The position numbers and the translations under genes were made by a program. Positions 15,747 through 23,552 of a stretch of 64,000 nt of DNA are shown piece by piece. Every line of letters begins with the position of its first letter. The stretch's first letter is position 1. Location of the stretch: assembly GCA_035456465.1 (NCBI GenBank), contig DATIDD010000077.1, positions 1 to 64,000 on the forward strand, read 5' to 3'. The notes below the pieces were generated by a model that did not search any database, was not told the origin of the DNA, and saw only the letters and a program-made list of their open reading frames with translations. Source of the DNA: DATHTC01 sp035456465. Lineage in GTDB: Bacteria > Actinomycetota > Thermoleophilia > Gaiellales > Gaiellaceae.

Positions 15747-16508
15747 TCACGTGAGCGACAGCACCGCGCGGGCGCGGGCGGCGTCGATGACGCGGTTCGC
15801 GACGAGCAGCCCGAAGCTGACGTACGCGCCGGCGAGGCCGACGCACATCAGCACGTCGGGCAGCGGGTTGCCGCCGAGCGCCGACTCGCGGATCGCGTTC
15901 ATCCCCCAGGTCGGCGCGAGCACCCAGGAGATCGGCCGCACCCACCCCGGGAACAGCGAGAGCGGCACGAGGAAGCCGCACACGAGCCAGACGGGGTACT
16001 CGAACATGTTCCCGAGCGCCCACGCGCGCCGGAAGCGGACGAACGAGACCGCGAAGAGGAAGCCGAGCGAGCCCATCGAGACGATCGCGACGGGGAGCGA
16101 CAGCGCGAACAGCGCCGGGTGCTCGACGGTCAGGTGGATCCCGAACAGGAGCCGTCCCCAGAGGAGCGTCGCGACGAGGCTGTAGAGGCCCATCGTCGCG
16201 AGCGCGATCGTGACCGGCAGCAGCACGAGCGCGAAGTGGACGGGGGCGGCGACGAGCAGCTCGAGCGTCCCGTGCCAGCGCTCGCGCTGCATCGCCGAGC
16301 CGGCGCTCGTGCTCGTCGCGCCCCAGATCCCCATCACGGCGGCGCCGAGCGACGCGTACAGGAGCGCGTCCGGGTCGAACATGAAGAACGCCACGGTGGC
16401 GAAGAACAGCGGGTAGAGCACCTGCAGCAGCCCGTCGAAGGACGAGCGCGCGTACATCTTCACGTGCAGCAGCCAGCCGACGCCGACGAGCCGCAGCGCC
16501 CTACGCAT
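15747..16508 (-). CDS. ABC-2 permease, type A, copy 1
   Basis: 253 residues with six membrane segments. ERWHGTLELLVAAP is the cytoplasmic coupling loop; PLSLFPGWVRPISWVLAPTWG precedes the last helices. ATG start; its first 8 bp overlap the end of the ATPase gene, so the two are translated together. It is paired with the type B permease that follows. Confidence 0.88.
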   Translation of the reverse strand: MRRALRLVGVGWLLHVKMYARSSFDGLLQVLYPLFFATVAFFMFDPDALLYASLGAAVMGIWGATSTSAGSAMQRERWHGTLELLVAAPVHFALVLLPVTIALATMGLYSLVATLLWGRLLFGIHLTVEHPALFALSLPVAIVSMGSLGFLFAVSFVRFRRAWALGNMFEYPVWLVCGFLVPLSLFPGWVRPISWVLAPTWGMNAIRESALGGNPLPDVLMCVGLAGAYVSFGLLVANRVIDAARARAVLSLT

Positions 16509-17469
16509 CGCCGACGAGCTGGACGTAGGCGTCCTCGAGCGTCGGCTCCCGCGACGAGACGCGCCCGACCGACACGCCGTTCAGGCTGGACAGGATCGCG
16601 TGGGTCAGCTCCGCGCCGGCCTCCGTCTGGACGACGAGGAGCTGGGCCTGCTCGCGCTCCTCGACCGACACGCCGCGGACGCCGGCGAGGTCACCGACCG
16701 TCGCGACGTGCTCCTCGGCGCCGCCGAAGATCTCGACCTCGACCACGCGGCCGTCGGAGACCAGGTCCTTGAGCTCGCGGGGCGTGCCCTCCGCGACGAT
16801 CTGTCCCTTCGCGATCACGGCGATCCGGTCGCAGAGCGCGTCGGCCTCGAACATGTAGTGCGTCGTCAGCAGCACCGTCTTGCCGCCCGCGACGAGTCCG
16901 CCGATGGTGGCGCGCAGCTCGCGCGCGCCGACGGGGTCGACGCCGATCGTCGGCTCGTCGAGGAACACGACCTCGGGGTCGTGGAGCAGCCCGCGGGCGA
17001 TGTGGAGCCGCTGCCGCATCCCGCGGGAGTAGCCCTCGACGCGCTCCTTCTCGCGTCCGGTCAGGCCGACCAGCTCCAGCAGCTCGCCGATCCGGCGCCG
17101 CTGCTCGCGCGCCGGCACGCCGTACAGCTCGGCGAAGTAGCGGAGGTTGTCGAGCGCCGAGAGCCGCTCGTACAGTCCGCGCTCGCCGCCGAAGACGTAG
17201 CCGATCCTGCGCCGCACCTCGCGCGCGTCGTGGACGACGTCGTAGCCGAGCACGCGTGCCCGGCCCGACGTGGGGATGAGCAGCGTGATGAGCATCTTGA
17301 TCGTCGTCGTCTTGCCGGCGCCGTTCGGCCCGAGCAGCCCGAACAGCTCGCCGCGCTCGACGGCGAAGGAGACTCCGCGCACGGCCTCGACGTCGAGCGC
17401 GCGGCGGCGCAGCACCCCCGTGGAGGTGCGGTAGGTGCGGCGCAGGTCCTCGGCCTCGATCACCGCCAC
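16501..17469 (-). CDS. ABC exporter ATPase (DrrA/NatA type)
   Basis: 322 residues. Walker A is GPNGAGKTT (49-57), the signature is YSRGMRQRL instead of LSGGQ, Walker B is VVFLDEPT, and the switch His is in LTTHY. The last 90 residues form the C-terminal domain typical of DrrA-like drug or lipid exporters. It is the only ATPase for four permeases. GTG start; TATGCT lies 6 nt upstream (leaderless type). The divergent bicupin gene shares the promoter region. Confidence 0.92.
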   Translation of the reverse strand: MAVIEAEDLRRTYRTSTGVLRRRALDVEAVRGVSFAVERGELFGLLGPNGAGKTTTIKMLITLLIPTSGRARVLGYDVVHDAREVRRRIGYVFGGERGLYERLSALDNLRYFAELYGVPAREQRRRIGELLELVGLTGREKERVEGYSRGMRQRLHIARGLLHDPEVVFLDEPTIGVDPVGARELRATIGGLVAGGKTVLLTTHYMFEADALCDRIAVIAKGQIVAEGTPRELKDLVSDGRVVEVEIFGGAEEHVATVGDLAGVRGVSVEEREQAQLLVVQTEAGAELTHAILSSLNGVSVGRVSSREPTLEDAYVQLVGDA

Positions 17470-17510
17470 GCCGCCAGCATAGGCAGCCGCGGCAGGCCGG
17501 GCAGGGCGGA

Positions 17511-17531
17511 AAACCGCCCTGTTGGCGGTTT
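17511..17531. promoter_or_regulatory. AAACCGCC-N5-GGCGGTTT operator candidate
   Basis: A perfect 8-bp inverted repeat with a 5-bp spacer, overlapped by a second palindrome GGGCGG-AAAA-CCGCCC (17504-17519). It lies between two divergent -10 boxes, TATGCT (17476-17481, minus) and TAGGCT (17553-17558, plus). It could control exporter and bicupin together. Confidence 0.5.
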
Positions 17532-17564
17532 CGGATCCCGGCGGGCGCGGAGTAGGCTGCGCGC

Positions 17565-18233
17565 GTGGAGGCCGGCCGCGTCACGACCCTCGCCGAGGCG
17601 CTGGGCGGTACGGCGAACGGCAGCGCGCCCACCGTCGCCGGCGGCGCGCTCGAGCAGCACGTGATCGCGCTCGCGCCGGGCACGACCCTGCACCGCGCGG
17701 GCGAGCGGGCCGAGACGCTCTTCGTCGCCTCCGGCCGCGGCGCGCTCCGCGTCGGCCCCGAGGAGCACGGGCTCGTGGCCGAGACGGGGATCCTGCTGGC
17801 CCCCGGCGAGGTCGCGGAGCTCGAGGTCGAGGAGGAGCTCCGCCTCGTCCGCGCGCTCGCGCCGGCCGGGGAGGCGAGGACGCCCCGCACCGTGCGGTAC
17901 GCGGACGAGGAGGCGCGCGACGCCGGGATCGGGCGGGAGTTCCGGCTCCTGTGCTGCACCGCCGCCACGACGCAGTTCGTCGGTCTCGTCCCGCCCGGGC
18001 GCGCGAAGATGCACAACCACCCCTACGACGAGGTCGCCTACGTCGTCGAGGGCACGGGCGTGCTCCACTGGGAGGACGGGCCCGACGAGCCCGTCGGCGG
18101 CGGCTCCTGCATCTTCTTCCCCCGCCTCGTCTTCCACTCGCTCGAGAACACGGGCGACGACACGCTGCGGATCATGGGCGTGCTCGAGCCCGCGCACAGC
18201 CCCGCCGATCGCGTCCGGGTGCTCGACTGGTGA
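17565..18233 (+). CDS. bicupin protein
   Basis: 222 residues with two cupin-like halves. The N-terminal half (TLHRAGERAETLFVASGRG) keeps the beta-barrel pattern but few metal ligands. The C-terminal half has MHNHPYDEVAYVVEGTG and FPRLVFHSLENTG, giving a His-His-Glu-His metal site. Such proteins can be isomerases, dioxygenases or sensors. GTG start with TAGGCT 6 nt upstream (leaderless type). Divergence from the exporter suggests a shared regulon but not a role. Confidence 0.8.
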   Translation: MEAGRVTTLAEALGGTANGSAPTVAGGALEQHVIALAPGTTLHRAGERAETLFVASGRGALRVGPEEHGLVAETGILLAPGEVAELEVEEELRLVRALAPAGEARTPRTVRYADEEARDAGIGREFRLLCCTAATTQFVGLVPPGRAKMHNHPYDEVAYVVEGTGVLHWEDGPDEPVGGGSCIFFPRLVFHSLENTGDDTLRIMGVLEPAHSPADRVRVLDW

Positions 18234-18256
18234 CTGCCGGGCGGCGGCGCGCCGTC

Positions 18257-18286
18257 TTGCGTTTGATCAAACCAGCGGCATAAGCT
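18257..18286 (+). promoter_or_regulatory. liv operon promoter with GTTTGATCAAAC palindrome
   Basis: TTGCGT (18257-18262) and TAAGCT (18281-18286) are spaced by 18 bp and match a sigma-A promoter. A perfect 12-bp palindrome, GTTTGATCAAAC (18261-18272), overlaps the -35 side, in the position of a repressor operator. Confidence 0.5.
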
Positions 18287-18329
18287 CGACGTCCTACGGA
18301 GAGAGGGGAACACCACCAAGGAGGAGCGG

Positions 18330-19526
18330 ATGCGCAGGCACGGCAGGAAGCCTGTCGGCGTCGTGATCGCGGCGGCCCTGGTCGGGACGCTCGCGGTCAC
18401 AGCGGCGGCATACGGAAGGCCCGGAGCGAGCGCGGGGACGGCGGCCCCGGCGGCAGCCGACGCCGCGGCCGTCTCGTGCGGGTCGGCCCGGATCGGGATC
18501 ATGGGCCCGTTCACGGGCAACGCCGCCTCGATCGGGCAGGAGCAGCTGAAGTGGGCGCGCTACGGGCTCGCGACGTTCAACCGCCAGAACCGGACGAACT
18601 ACAAGCTCCGCGAGGCCGACACGCAGCTCGTCGCGTCGCAGGCGGCCACGCGTGCGACCCAGCTCGCCGCCGACCGCAACGTCGTCGTCGTCGTCGGGCC
18701 GGCCGGCAGCCAGGAGGTCCAGGCGGTCGCGCGCACGTACCGCGGCATGGCCTTCATCTCGTCGTCCGCGACGAACACGTCGCTCACGATCGGCAGCAAG
18801 CGGATCAGGACCTTCTACCGCGTGGTCGGCAACGACGCCGCTCAGGCCGTCACCGACGCCCGGTTCATCCGCGACCGGCTCAACGGGCGGCGCGTCTGGA
18901 TCATCGACGACCAGACCTCGTACAGCGTCCCGCTCGCGAACGGGGTGCAGGCGAACCTCCGCGCCGCGGGGGCGACGGTGACCCGCGAGTCGGTCAACCA
19001 GAGCCAGGCGGACTTCTCGTCGCTCGTGACGCGGATCCCGACCGACACACAGGTCGTCTTCCTTCCGTGGCAGCTCGCCAACCGGGCCGCGACCTTCTAC
19101 AACCAGATGCGCGAGCAGGGGAAGCGGGCCACGATCCTCGGCTCCGACGGCCTCGACTCGGGCGACTTCATCGGCGTGGCGAACGGCTCGTACTTCTCGG
19201 CCTTCGCCCCGGACATCCGGCGGAGCAGGAACGCCGCGATCAGGCGCATCATCGCCGGCTACGTCAGGCAGTACGGCGCGAAGGCGTACCAGAGCAACTT
19301 CGGGCCGCCGACGTACCTGGCGACGCAGGCGGCGTACGTCGCCCTCAGGTCGGCGTGCGCGGACGGTCAGGTCAGCCGGGCGGAGATCCTCCGGCTGCTC
19401 CCGAAGACGAACATCCTCAACTCGATCCTCGGCGGCGGGCTCAAGTTCAACAGGAACCACGACCCGTCGGCCGCGCGCTTCTACCTGTTCCGGGTCGTCA
19501 ACGGCAAGGCGCAGTTCGTCCAGTAG
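18330..19526 (+). CDS. branched-chain amino-acid-type ABC substrate-binding protein
   Basis: 398 residues, Leu/Ile/Val-binding (periplasmic type I) fold: RIGIMGPFTGNAASIGQEQ, VVVVVGPAGSQEVQAV, and a late GPPTYLATQAAY. The N-terminus is a signal peptide, but no lipobox Cys follows, unlike most Gram-positive binding proteins. ATG start with AAGGAGGAG upstream. First gene of an importer operon (livHMGF-like) that ends with a PLP enzyme. The exact ligand is not deducible. Confidence 0.9.
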   Translation: MRRHGRKPVGVVIAAALVGTLAVTAAAYGRPGASAGTAAPAAADAAAVSCGSARIGIMGPFTGNAASIGQEQLKWARYGLATFNRQNRTNYKLREADTQLVASQAATRATQLAADRNVVVVVGPAGSQEVQAVARTYRGMAFISSSATNTSLTIGSKRIRTFYRVVGNDAAQAVTDARFIRDRLNGRRVWIIDDQTSYSVPLANGVQANLRAAGATVTRESVNQSQADFSSLVTRIPTDTQVVFLPWQLANRAATFYNQMREQGKRATILGSDGLDSGDFIGVANGSYFSAFAPDIRRSRNAAIRRIIAGYVRQYGAKAYQSNFGPPTYLATQAAYVALRSACADGQVSRAEILRLLPKTNILNSILGGGLKFNRNHDPSAARFYLFRVVNGKAQFVQ

Positions 19527-19542
19527 ACGGCTGCGAGTCGAC

Positions 19543-19576
19543 CGCGTCCGGCCCGTGCACCGACGGGCCGGACGCG
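19543..19576 (+). terminator. 14-bp hairpin between binding protein and permease
   Basis: A perfect 14-bp stem (CGCGTCCGGCCCGT, 19543-19556, with 19563-19576) and a 6-nt loop, followed by GTCTTCC. It lies between the binding-protein stop and the permease ATG. Such hairpins commonly protect the binding-protein mRNA or attenuate read-through, giving more binding protein than permease. Confidence 0.65.
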
Positions 19577-19592
19577 TCTTCCACCCCCCCAC

Positions 19593-20528
19593 ATGATCCT
19601 GGCCGTCGACTGGAACGTGTTCGTCCAGCTCACCGTCAACGGGGTGACGCTGGGAAGCGTGTACGCCCTGATCGCGCTCGGCTACACGCTCGTCTACGGG
19701 ATCCTCAAGCTCCTGAACTTCGCCCACGGCGACGTGTTCATGATCGGCGCCTTCATCGGCTACGGCGTGCTCACCGCGCTCGGCGGCGCGCTCGACCCGC
19801 GCGTCCCCGTGTGGATCCTGATCACGCTGATGTTCGTCGCCGCGATGCTCGGCTCCGGGTTGCTCAACGTCGCGGTCGAGCGCTTCGCCTACCGGCCGCT
19901 CCGCAACGCTCCCCGGATCGCGCCGCTGATCAGCGCGCTCGGCGTCTCGTTCTTCCTCCAGAACTCGGCGCTGCTGCTGTTCTCGGCGAACTTCCGCACC
20001 TACGACACGTTCAGCCTGATCGACCCCGTCCGCGGGATCCACAAGGGGCCGCTCAACGTGTCGATCCCGCGCATGCTCACGATCGTCGCCGCGCTGGCGC
20101 TGATGGCCGTCCTCACCGCCTTCGTCGCGCGCACGCGCACCGGGAAGGCGATGCGGGCGACGTCGTACGACCGCGAGGCCGCGTCGATGATGGGGATCGA
20201 CGTCGACCGCGTGATCGTCGTCACCTTCTTCCTCGGCGGCGCGCTGGCCGGCGCGGCGGGCGTGATGTTCGGCCTCGTCTTCTCGCAGATCTACCACCTG
20301 ATGGGCTTCTTCGCGGGGCTCAAGGGCTTCACCGCCGCCGTGATCGGCGGCATCGGCTCGATCCCCGGCGCGATGCTCGGCGGGCTCCTGATCGGGCTGG
20401 CCGAGGCATACACGGCCGGCTACTGGACCTCGACCTTCCAGGACCTCGTGGTCTTCTCGCTCCTGATCGTCGTGATGCTCGTGCGCCCGCGCGGGCTCCT
20501 CGGCCGCGCCGACATCCAGAAGGTCTGA
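19593..20528 (+). CDS. livH: branched-chain amino-acid ABC permease LivH
   Basis: 311 residues, about eight membrane helices. LNFAHGDVFMIGAF is the LivH hallmark, and the coupling-loop region AAVIGGIGSIPGAMLGGL is intact. The ATG at 19593 has no Shine-Dalgarno before it; it follows a C-run and the upstream hairpin, so initiation may depend on processing or coupling. The stop overlaps the next ATG by one base (TGATG). Confidence 0.92.
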   Translation: MILAVDWNVFVQLTVNGVTLGSVYALIALGYTLVYGILKLLNFAHGDVFMIGAFIGYGVLTALGGALDPRVPVWILITLMFVAAMLGSGLLNVAVERFAYRPLRNAPRIAPLISALGVSFFLQNSALLLFSANFRTYDTFSLIDPVRGIHKGPLNVSIPRMLTIVAALALMAVLTAFVARTRTGKAMRATSYDREAASMMGIDVDRVIVVTFFLGGALAGAAGVMFGLVFSQIYHLMGFFAGLKGFTAAVIGGIGSIPGAMLGGLLIGLAEAYTAGYWTSTFQDLVVFSLLIVVMLVRPRGLLGRADIQKV

Positions 20529-22015
20529 TGGCCGACGAGCCCCACGCCTCCGAGCTCGCGGACGCCCCCGACGCCGAAGGGCCCCGGATCGGGACGGACG
20601 AGTGGGTCGCCCGCCACGGCGAGCGCGACGAGCGCTACGCGGGGCTGACCGGCCGCCTGCGCCGCGAGGGCGAGCGCGTCTCGTGGACTGCCTGGCTGCT
20701 CGCGTTCGTCGTGGTCGCGGCGATGCTGCCGCTGCTCACGAGCGACGAGTACGTGCTGCGCGTCGGCGTGGACACGCTCATCTACATGCTGCTGGCGATC
20801 GGCCTCAACGTGGTCGTCGGCTGGGCGGGCCTGCTCGACCTCGGCTACGTCGCGTTCTTCGGATTCGGCGCGTACCTGTACGCGATCCTGTCGTCGGCCC
20901 AGTTCGACCTCCACTGGCCCGCGCTCGTGACCGTGCCGATCGTCGTCGCCTCGACGGCGGGGCTGGGGCTGCTCCTCGGCCTCTCGTCGCGGCGCCTGCA
21001 GGGCGACTACCTCGCGATCGTGACGCTGTTCTTCCTGCAGATCTTCGTCGTGCTCGTGTCCAACTCGGACCGGCTGACGCTGCCGTTCGTCGGGCACCCG
21101 GTCGACTTCACGGGCAGCGTGAACGGGATCCCGAACGTCGACCCGTTTCGCCTGTTCGGCTACGAGTTCGTCAGCAACACGCAGTACTACCTGCTCGCGC
21201 TCGGCGTGTTCGCGCTCGCGGTCACGGCCCTGCACCTCGTCGACCAATCGCGCACCGGCCGCGCCTGGAAGGCCCTGCGCGAGGACTCGCTCGCCGCCGA
21301 GCTGATGTCGATGCCGGTGCGACGCCTGAAGCTGCTCGCGTTCATGTTCGGCGCCGGGATGGCGGGGCTGACCGGGTCGATCGCGGCGCCGCTCCATACC
21401 GGCGTCTTCCCCACCGACTTCGACCTGCCGCTGCTGATCACGGTCTACGCGATGGTGATCCTCGGCGGCGCCGGCAGCCTCGCCGGCGTCGCGCTCGGCG
21501 CGATCGTGATCAACGTCGCCCTCGAGGTGCTGACCAACGCGGAGCACGCGCGGTGGCTGTTCTACGGCGCGATCGTCCTCGCCGTGCTGAAGCTCGTCCG
21601 GCCGTGGGCGTGGGCGTGGGCGGTCGTCGTCGGCACGGCGGCCTTCGGGATCGCGCTCCGGCTCGTCGCGGACGCGTGGTGGGAGCGCGGGACGGCCCGG
21701 GCGGCACCCGAGGACGCCGACCGCGTGACGCGGCTCGTCGACTCGTGGGTGCTGCTCCCTTCCGATCCGGGCACGGTGGCGAAGTACGCGTACGTCGTGC
21801 TGGTCGCCGCCGTCCTCGGGCTGACGCTGATCCACGGTTGGCGGCGCCTGGTCGCGCTCGTCCCGGTGCTCTACCTGGCGGCGTTCGTGTGGGAGAACCT
21901 GCTCGCGTTCAACGCGAGCATCACCCGGCTGATCCTGCTCGGCGCGCTGCTCGTCGCGCTGATGCACGCGCGCCCGCAGGGGCTGCTCGGGACGCCGCGG
22001 GTGGAGATCGTCTGA
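20528..22015 (+). CDS. livM: branched-chain amino-acid ABC permease LivM, C-terminally extended
   Basis: 495 residues. The core (YMLLAIGLNVVVGWAGLLDLGYVAFFGFGAY, RLQGDYLAIVTLFF, ILGGAGSLAGVALGA in sequence) is LivM. After the usual domain, about 130 extra residues include more hydrophobic segments and a charged stretch (GTARAAPEDADRVTRLVDS). Most LivM proteins end much earlier. A 60-residue hydrophilic N-terminal extension rich in Glu/Arg also precedes the first helix. ATG overlaps the livH stop. Confidence 0.9.
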   Translation: MADEPHASELADAPDAEGPRIGTDEWVARHGERDERYAGLTGRLRREGERVSWTAWLLAFVVVAAMLPLLTSDEYVLRVGVDTLIYMLLAIGLNVVVGWAGLLDLGYVAFFGFGAYLYAILSSAQFDLHWPALVTVPIVVASTAGLGLLLGLSSRRLQGDYLAIVTLFFLQIFVVLVSNSDRLTLPFVGHPVDFTGSVNGIPNVDPFRLFGYEFVSNTQYYLLALGVFALAVTALHLVDQSRTGRAWKALREDSLAAELMSMPVRRLKLLAFMFGAGMAGLTGSIAAPLHTGVFPTDFDLPLLITVYAMVILGGAGSLAGVALGAIVINVALEVLTNAEHARWLFYGAIVLAVLKLVRPWAWAWAVVVGTAAFGIALRLVADAWWERGTARAAPEDADRVTRLVDSWVLLPSDPGTVAKYAYVVLVAAVLGLTLIHGWRRLVALVPVLYLAAFVWENLLAFNASITRLILLGALLVALMHARPQGLLGTPRVEIV

Positions 22016-22803
22016 TGGCGGCGCTGCTCGAGCTCGACGGGGTCTCGATGGCGTTCGGCGGGCTCGACGTGATCCGCGAGCTCGACCTCGGCGTCTCGGA
22101 GGGCGAGATCGTCAGCGTGATCGGGCCGAACGGCGCCGGCAAGACGACGCTCTTCAACGTGATCACCGGCGTCTACCGCCCGACTGCCGGCGACGTCCGT
22201 CTCGGCGGTCGCAGCCTCGTCGGCCTCGACCCGCACCGGATCACGCGGCTCGGCGTGGCGCGGACGTTCCAGACGCTGCGGCTGTTCCTGAACATGACGG
22301 TGAAGGAGAACGTGATGGCCGCCGCGTACGGCCACACCCGTGCGGGCGTCTTCCGCTCGATGCTGCGGACGCCGGGGATGCGGCGCGAGGAGCGGGAGAT
22401 CGAGGCGCTCGCCGAGGAGCGGCTCGCCTTCTTCGGCCAGCGGCTGATGGGCTACCGCTGGGACCAGCCCGCCTACTCGTTGTCGTACGCGAACCGCCGA
22501 CGGCTGGAGATCGCCCGCGCCACCGCCACGAACCCGCGCGTGCTGCTGCTCGACGAGCCGGCCGCCGGGATGAACCCGGCCGAGACGCAGGAGATCACCG
22601 GGCTCATCGGCACGCTGCGCGAGCGCGGCGGCTACACGATCCTCGTGATCGAGCACGACATGCACGTCGTCGAGGGGATCTCCGACCGCGTCGTCGCGCT
22701 CGACCACGGCGTGAAGATCGCGGAGGGCTCGTTCGACGACGTCGCGACCGACCCGCGAGTGGTCGAGGCCTACCTCGGGACCGGGGAGGTGGCGCGGCGG
22801 TGA
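22015..22803 (+). CDS. livG: ABC ATPase LivG
   Basis: 262 residues. Walker A is GPNGAGKTT, the signature is SLSYANRRRLEIAR (LSYG-like, as in LivG), Walker B is VLLLDEPAAGMNP, and the switch His is in IEHDMHVV. ATG overlaps the livM stop by one base. It pairs with LivF to drive import. Confidence 0.94.
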   Translation: MAALLELDGVSMAFGGLDVIRELDLGVSEGEIVSVIGPNGAGKTTLFNVITGVYRPTAGDVRLGGRSLVGLDPHRITRLGVARTFQTLRLFLNMTVKENVMAAAYGHTRAGVFRSMLRTPGMRREEREIEALAEERLAFFGQRLMGYRWDQPAYSLSYANRRRLEIARATATNPRVLLLDEPAAGMNPAETQEITGLIGTLRERGGYTILVIEHDMHVVEGISDRVVALDHGVKIAEGSFDDVATDPRVVEAYLGTGEVARR

Positions 22804-23552
22804 GCGAGGCGGGCCCGCCCGCGGCCACGGCGGCGGCGAACGGCACGCCGCTCCTGCGCCTGGCCGGCTGCGACACCTACTACGGGCCGATCCACATCCT
22901 CCAGGGCGTCGAGCTCGAGGTGCGGCCGGGCGAGCTCGTCTGCCTGCTCGGCGGCAACGCGTCGGGGAAGTCGACGACGCTGAAGACGATCCTCGGGATC
23001 GTGCGGCCGCGCAGGGGGAGCGTGGAGTTCGACGGCGAGGACGTGACCGACCGGAGCACGTCGTACCGGATCGCGCGCGGGATGGCGATCGTGCCGGAGA
23101 ACCGCCGCCTGTTCGCGCCGATGACCGTGCTCGAGAACCTCGAGATGGGCGCCTACCTCACCCCGGGCCGGCGGCTCAAGGAGGACCTGGAGCGCGTCTA
23201 CACCCTCTTCCCGCTGCTGCACGAGCGGCGGGGCCAGCTCGCGGGGACGCTCTCGGGCGGCGAGCAGCAGATGGTCGCGATGGGGCGGGCGCTGATGTCG
23301 CGGCCGAAGCTGATGCTGATGGACGAGCCGTCGATGGGGCTGGCGCCGATCCTCGTCGAGCGCAGCTTCGAGATCATCCAGGAGGTGCACGAGGCGGGCG
23401 TGGCGATCCTCGTCGTCGAGCAGAACGCGAACGTGTCCCTCTCGATCGCCGATCGCGGCTACGTGCTCTCGACCGGGCGGGTCGTCCTCACCGGTACCGC
23501 GGCCGAGCTGCTCCGCGACGAGAACCTGCGAAAGGCCTACCTTGGACGTTGA
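22800..23552 (+). CDS. livF: ABC ATPase LivF
   Basis: 250 residues. Walker A is GGNASGKSTT, an Ala-Ser variant of the usual NGAGK, signature LSGGEQQMVAMGRAL, Walker B LMLMDEPSMGLAP, switch region VVEQNANVSL, all typical of LivF. GTG start overlaps the livG stop by 4 bp. Its own end overlaps the following PLP-enzyme start. Confidence 0.93.
   Translation: MSEAGPPAATAAANGTPLLRLAGCDTYYGPIHILQGVELEVRPGELVCLLGGNASGKSTTLKTILGIVRPRRGSVEFDGEDVTDRSTSYRIARGMAIVPENRRLFAPMTVLENLEMGAYLTPGRRLKEDLERVYTLFPLLHERRGQLAGTLSGGEQQMVAMGRALMSRPKLMLMDEPSMGLAPILVERSFEIIQEVHEAGVAILVVEQNANVSLSIADRGYVLSTGRVVLTGTAAELLRDENLRKAYLGR

Noticed and set aside
18476..20527. Apparent fusion of a long N-terminal frame to livM
   Set aside because: The upstream part is a shifted reading of the binding protein and livH; the TGATG join and LivM homology place the real start at 20528.
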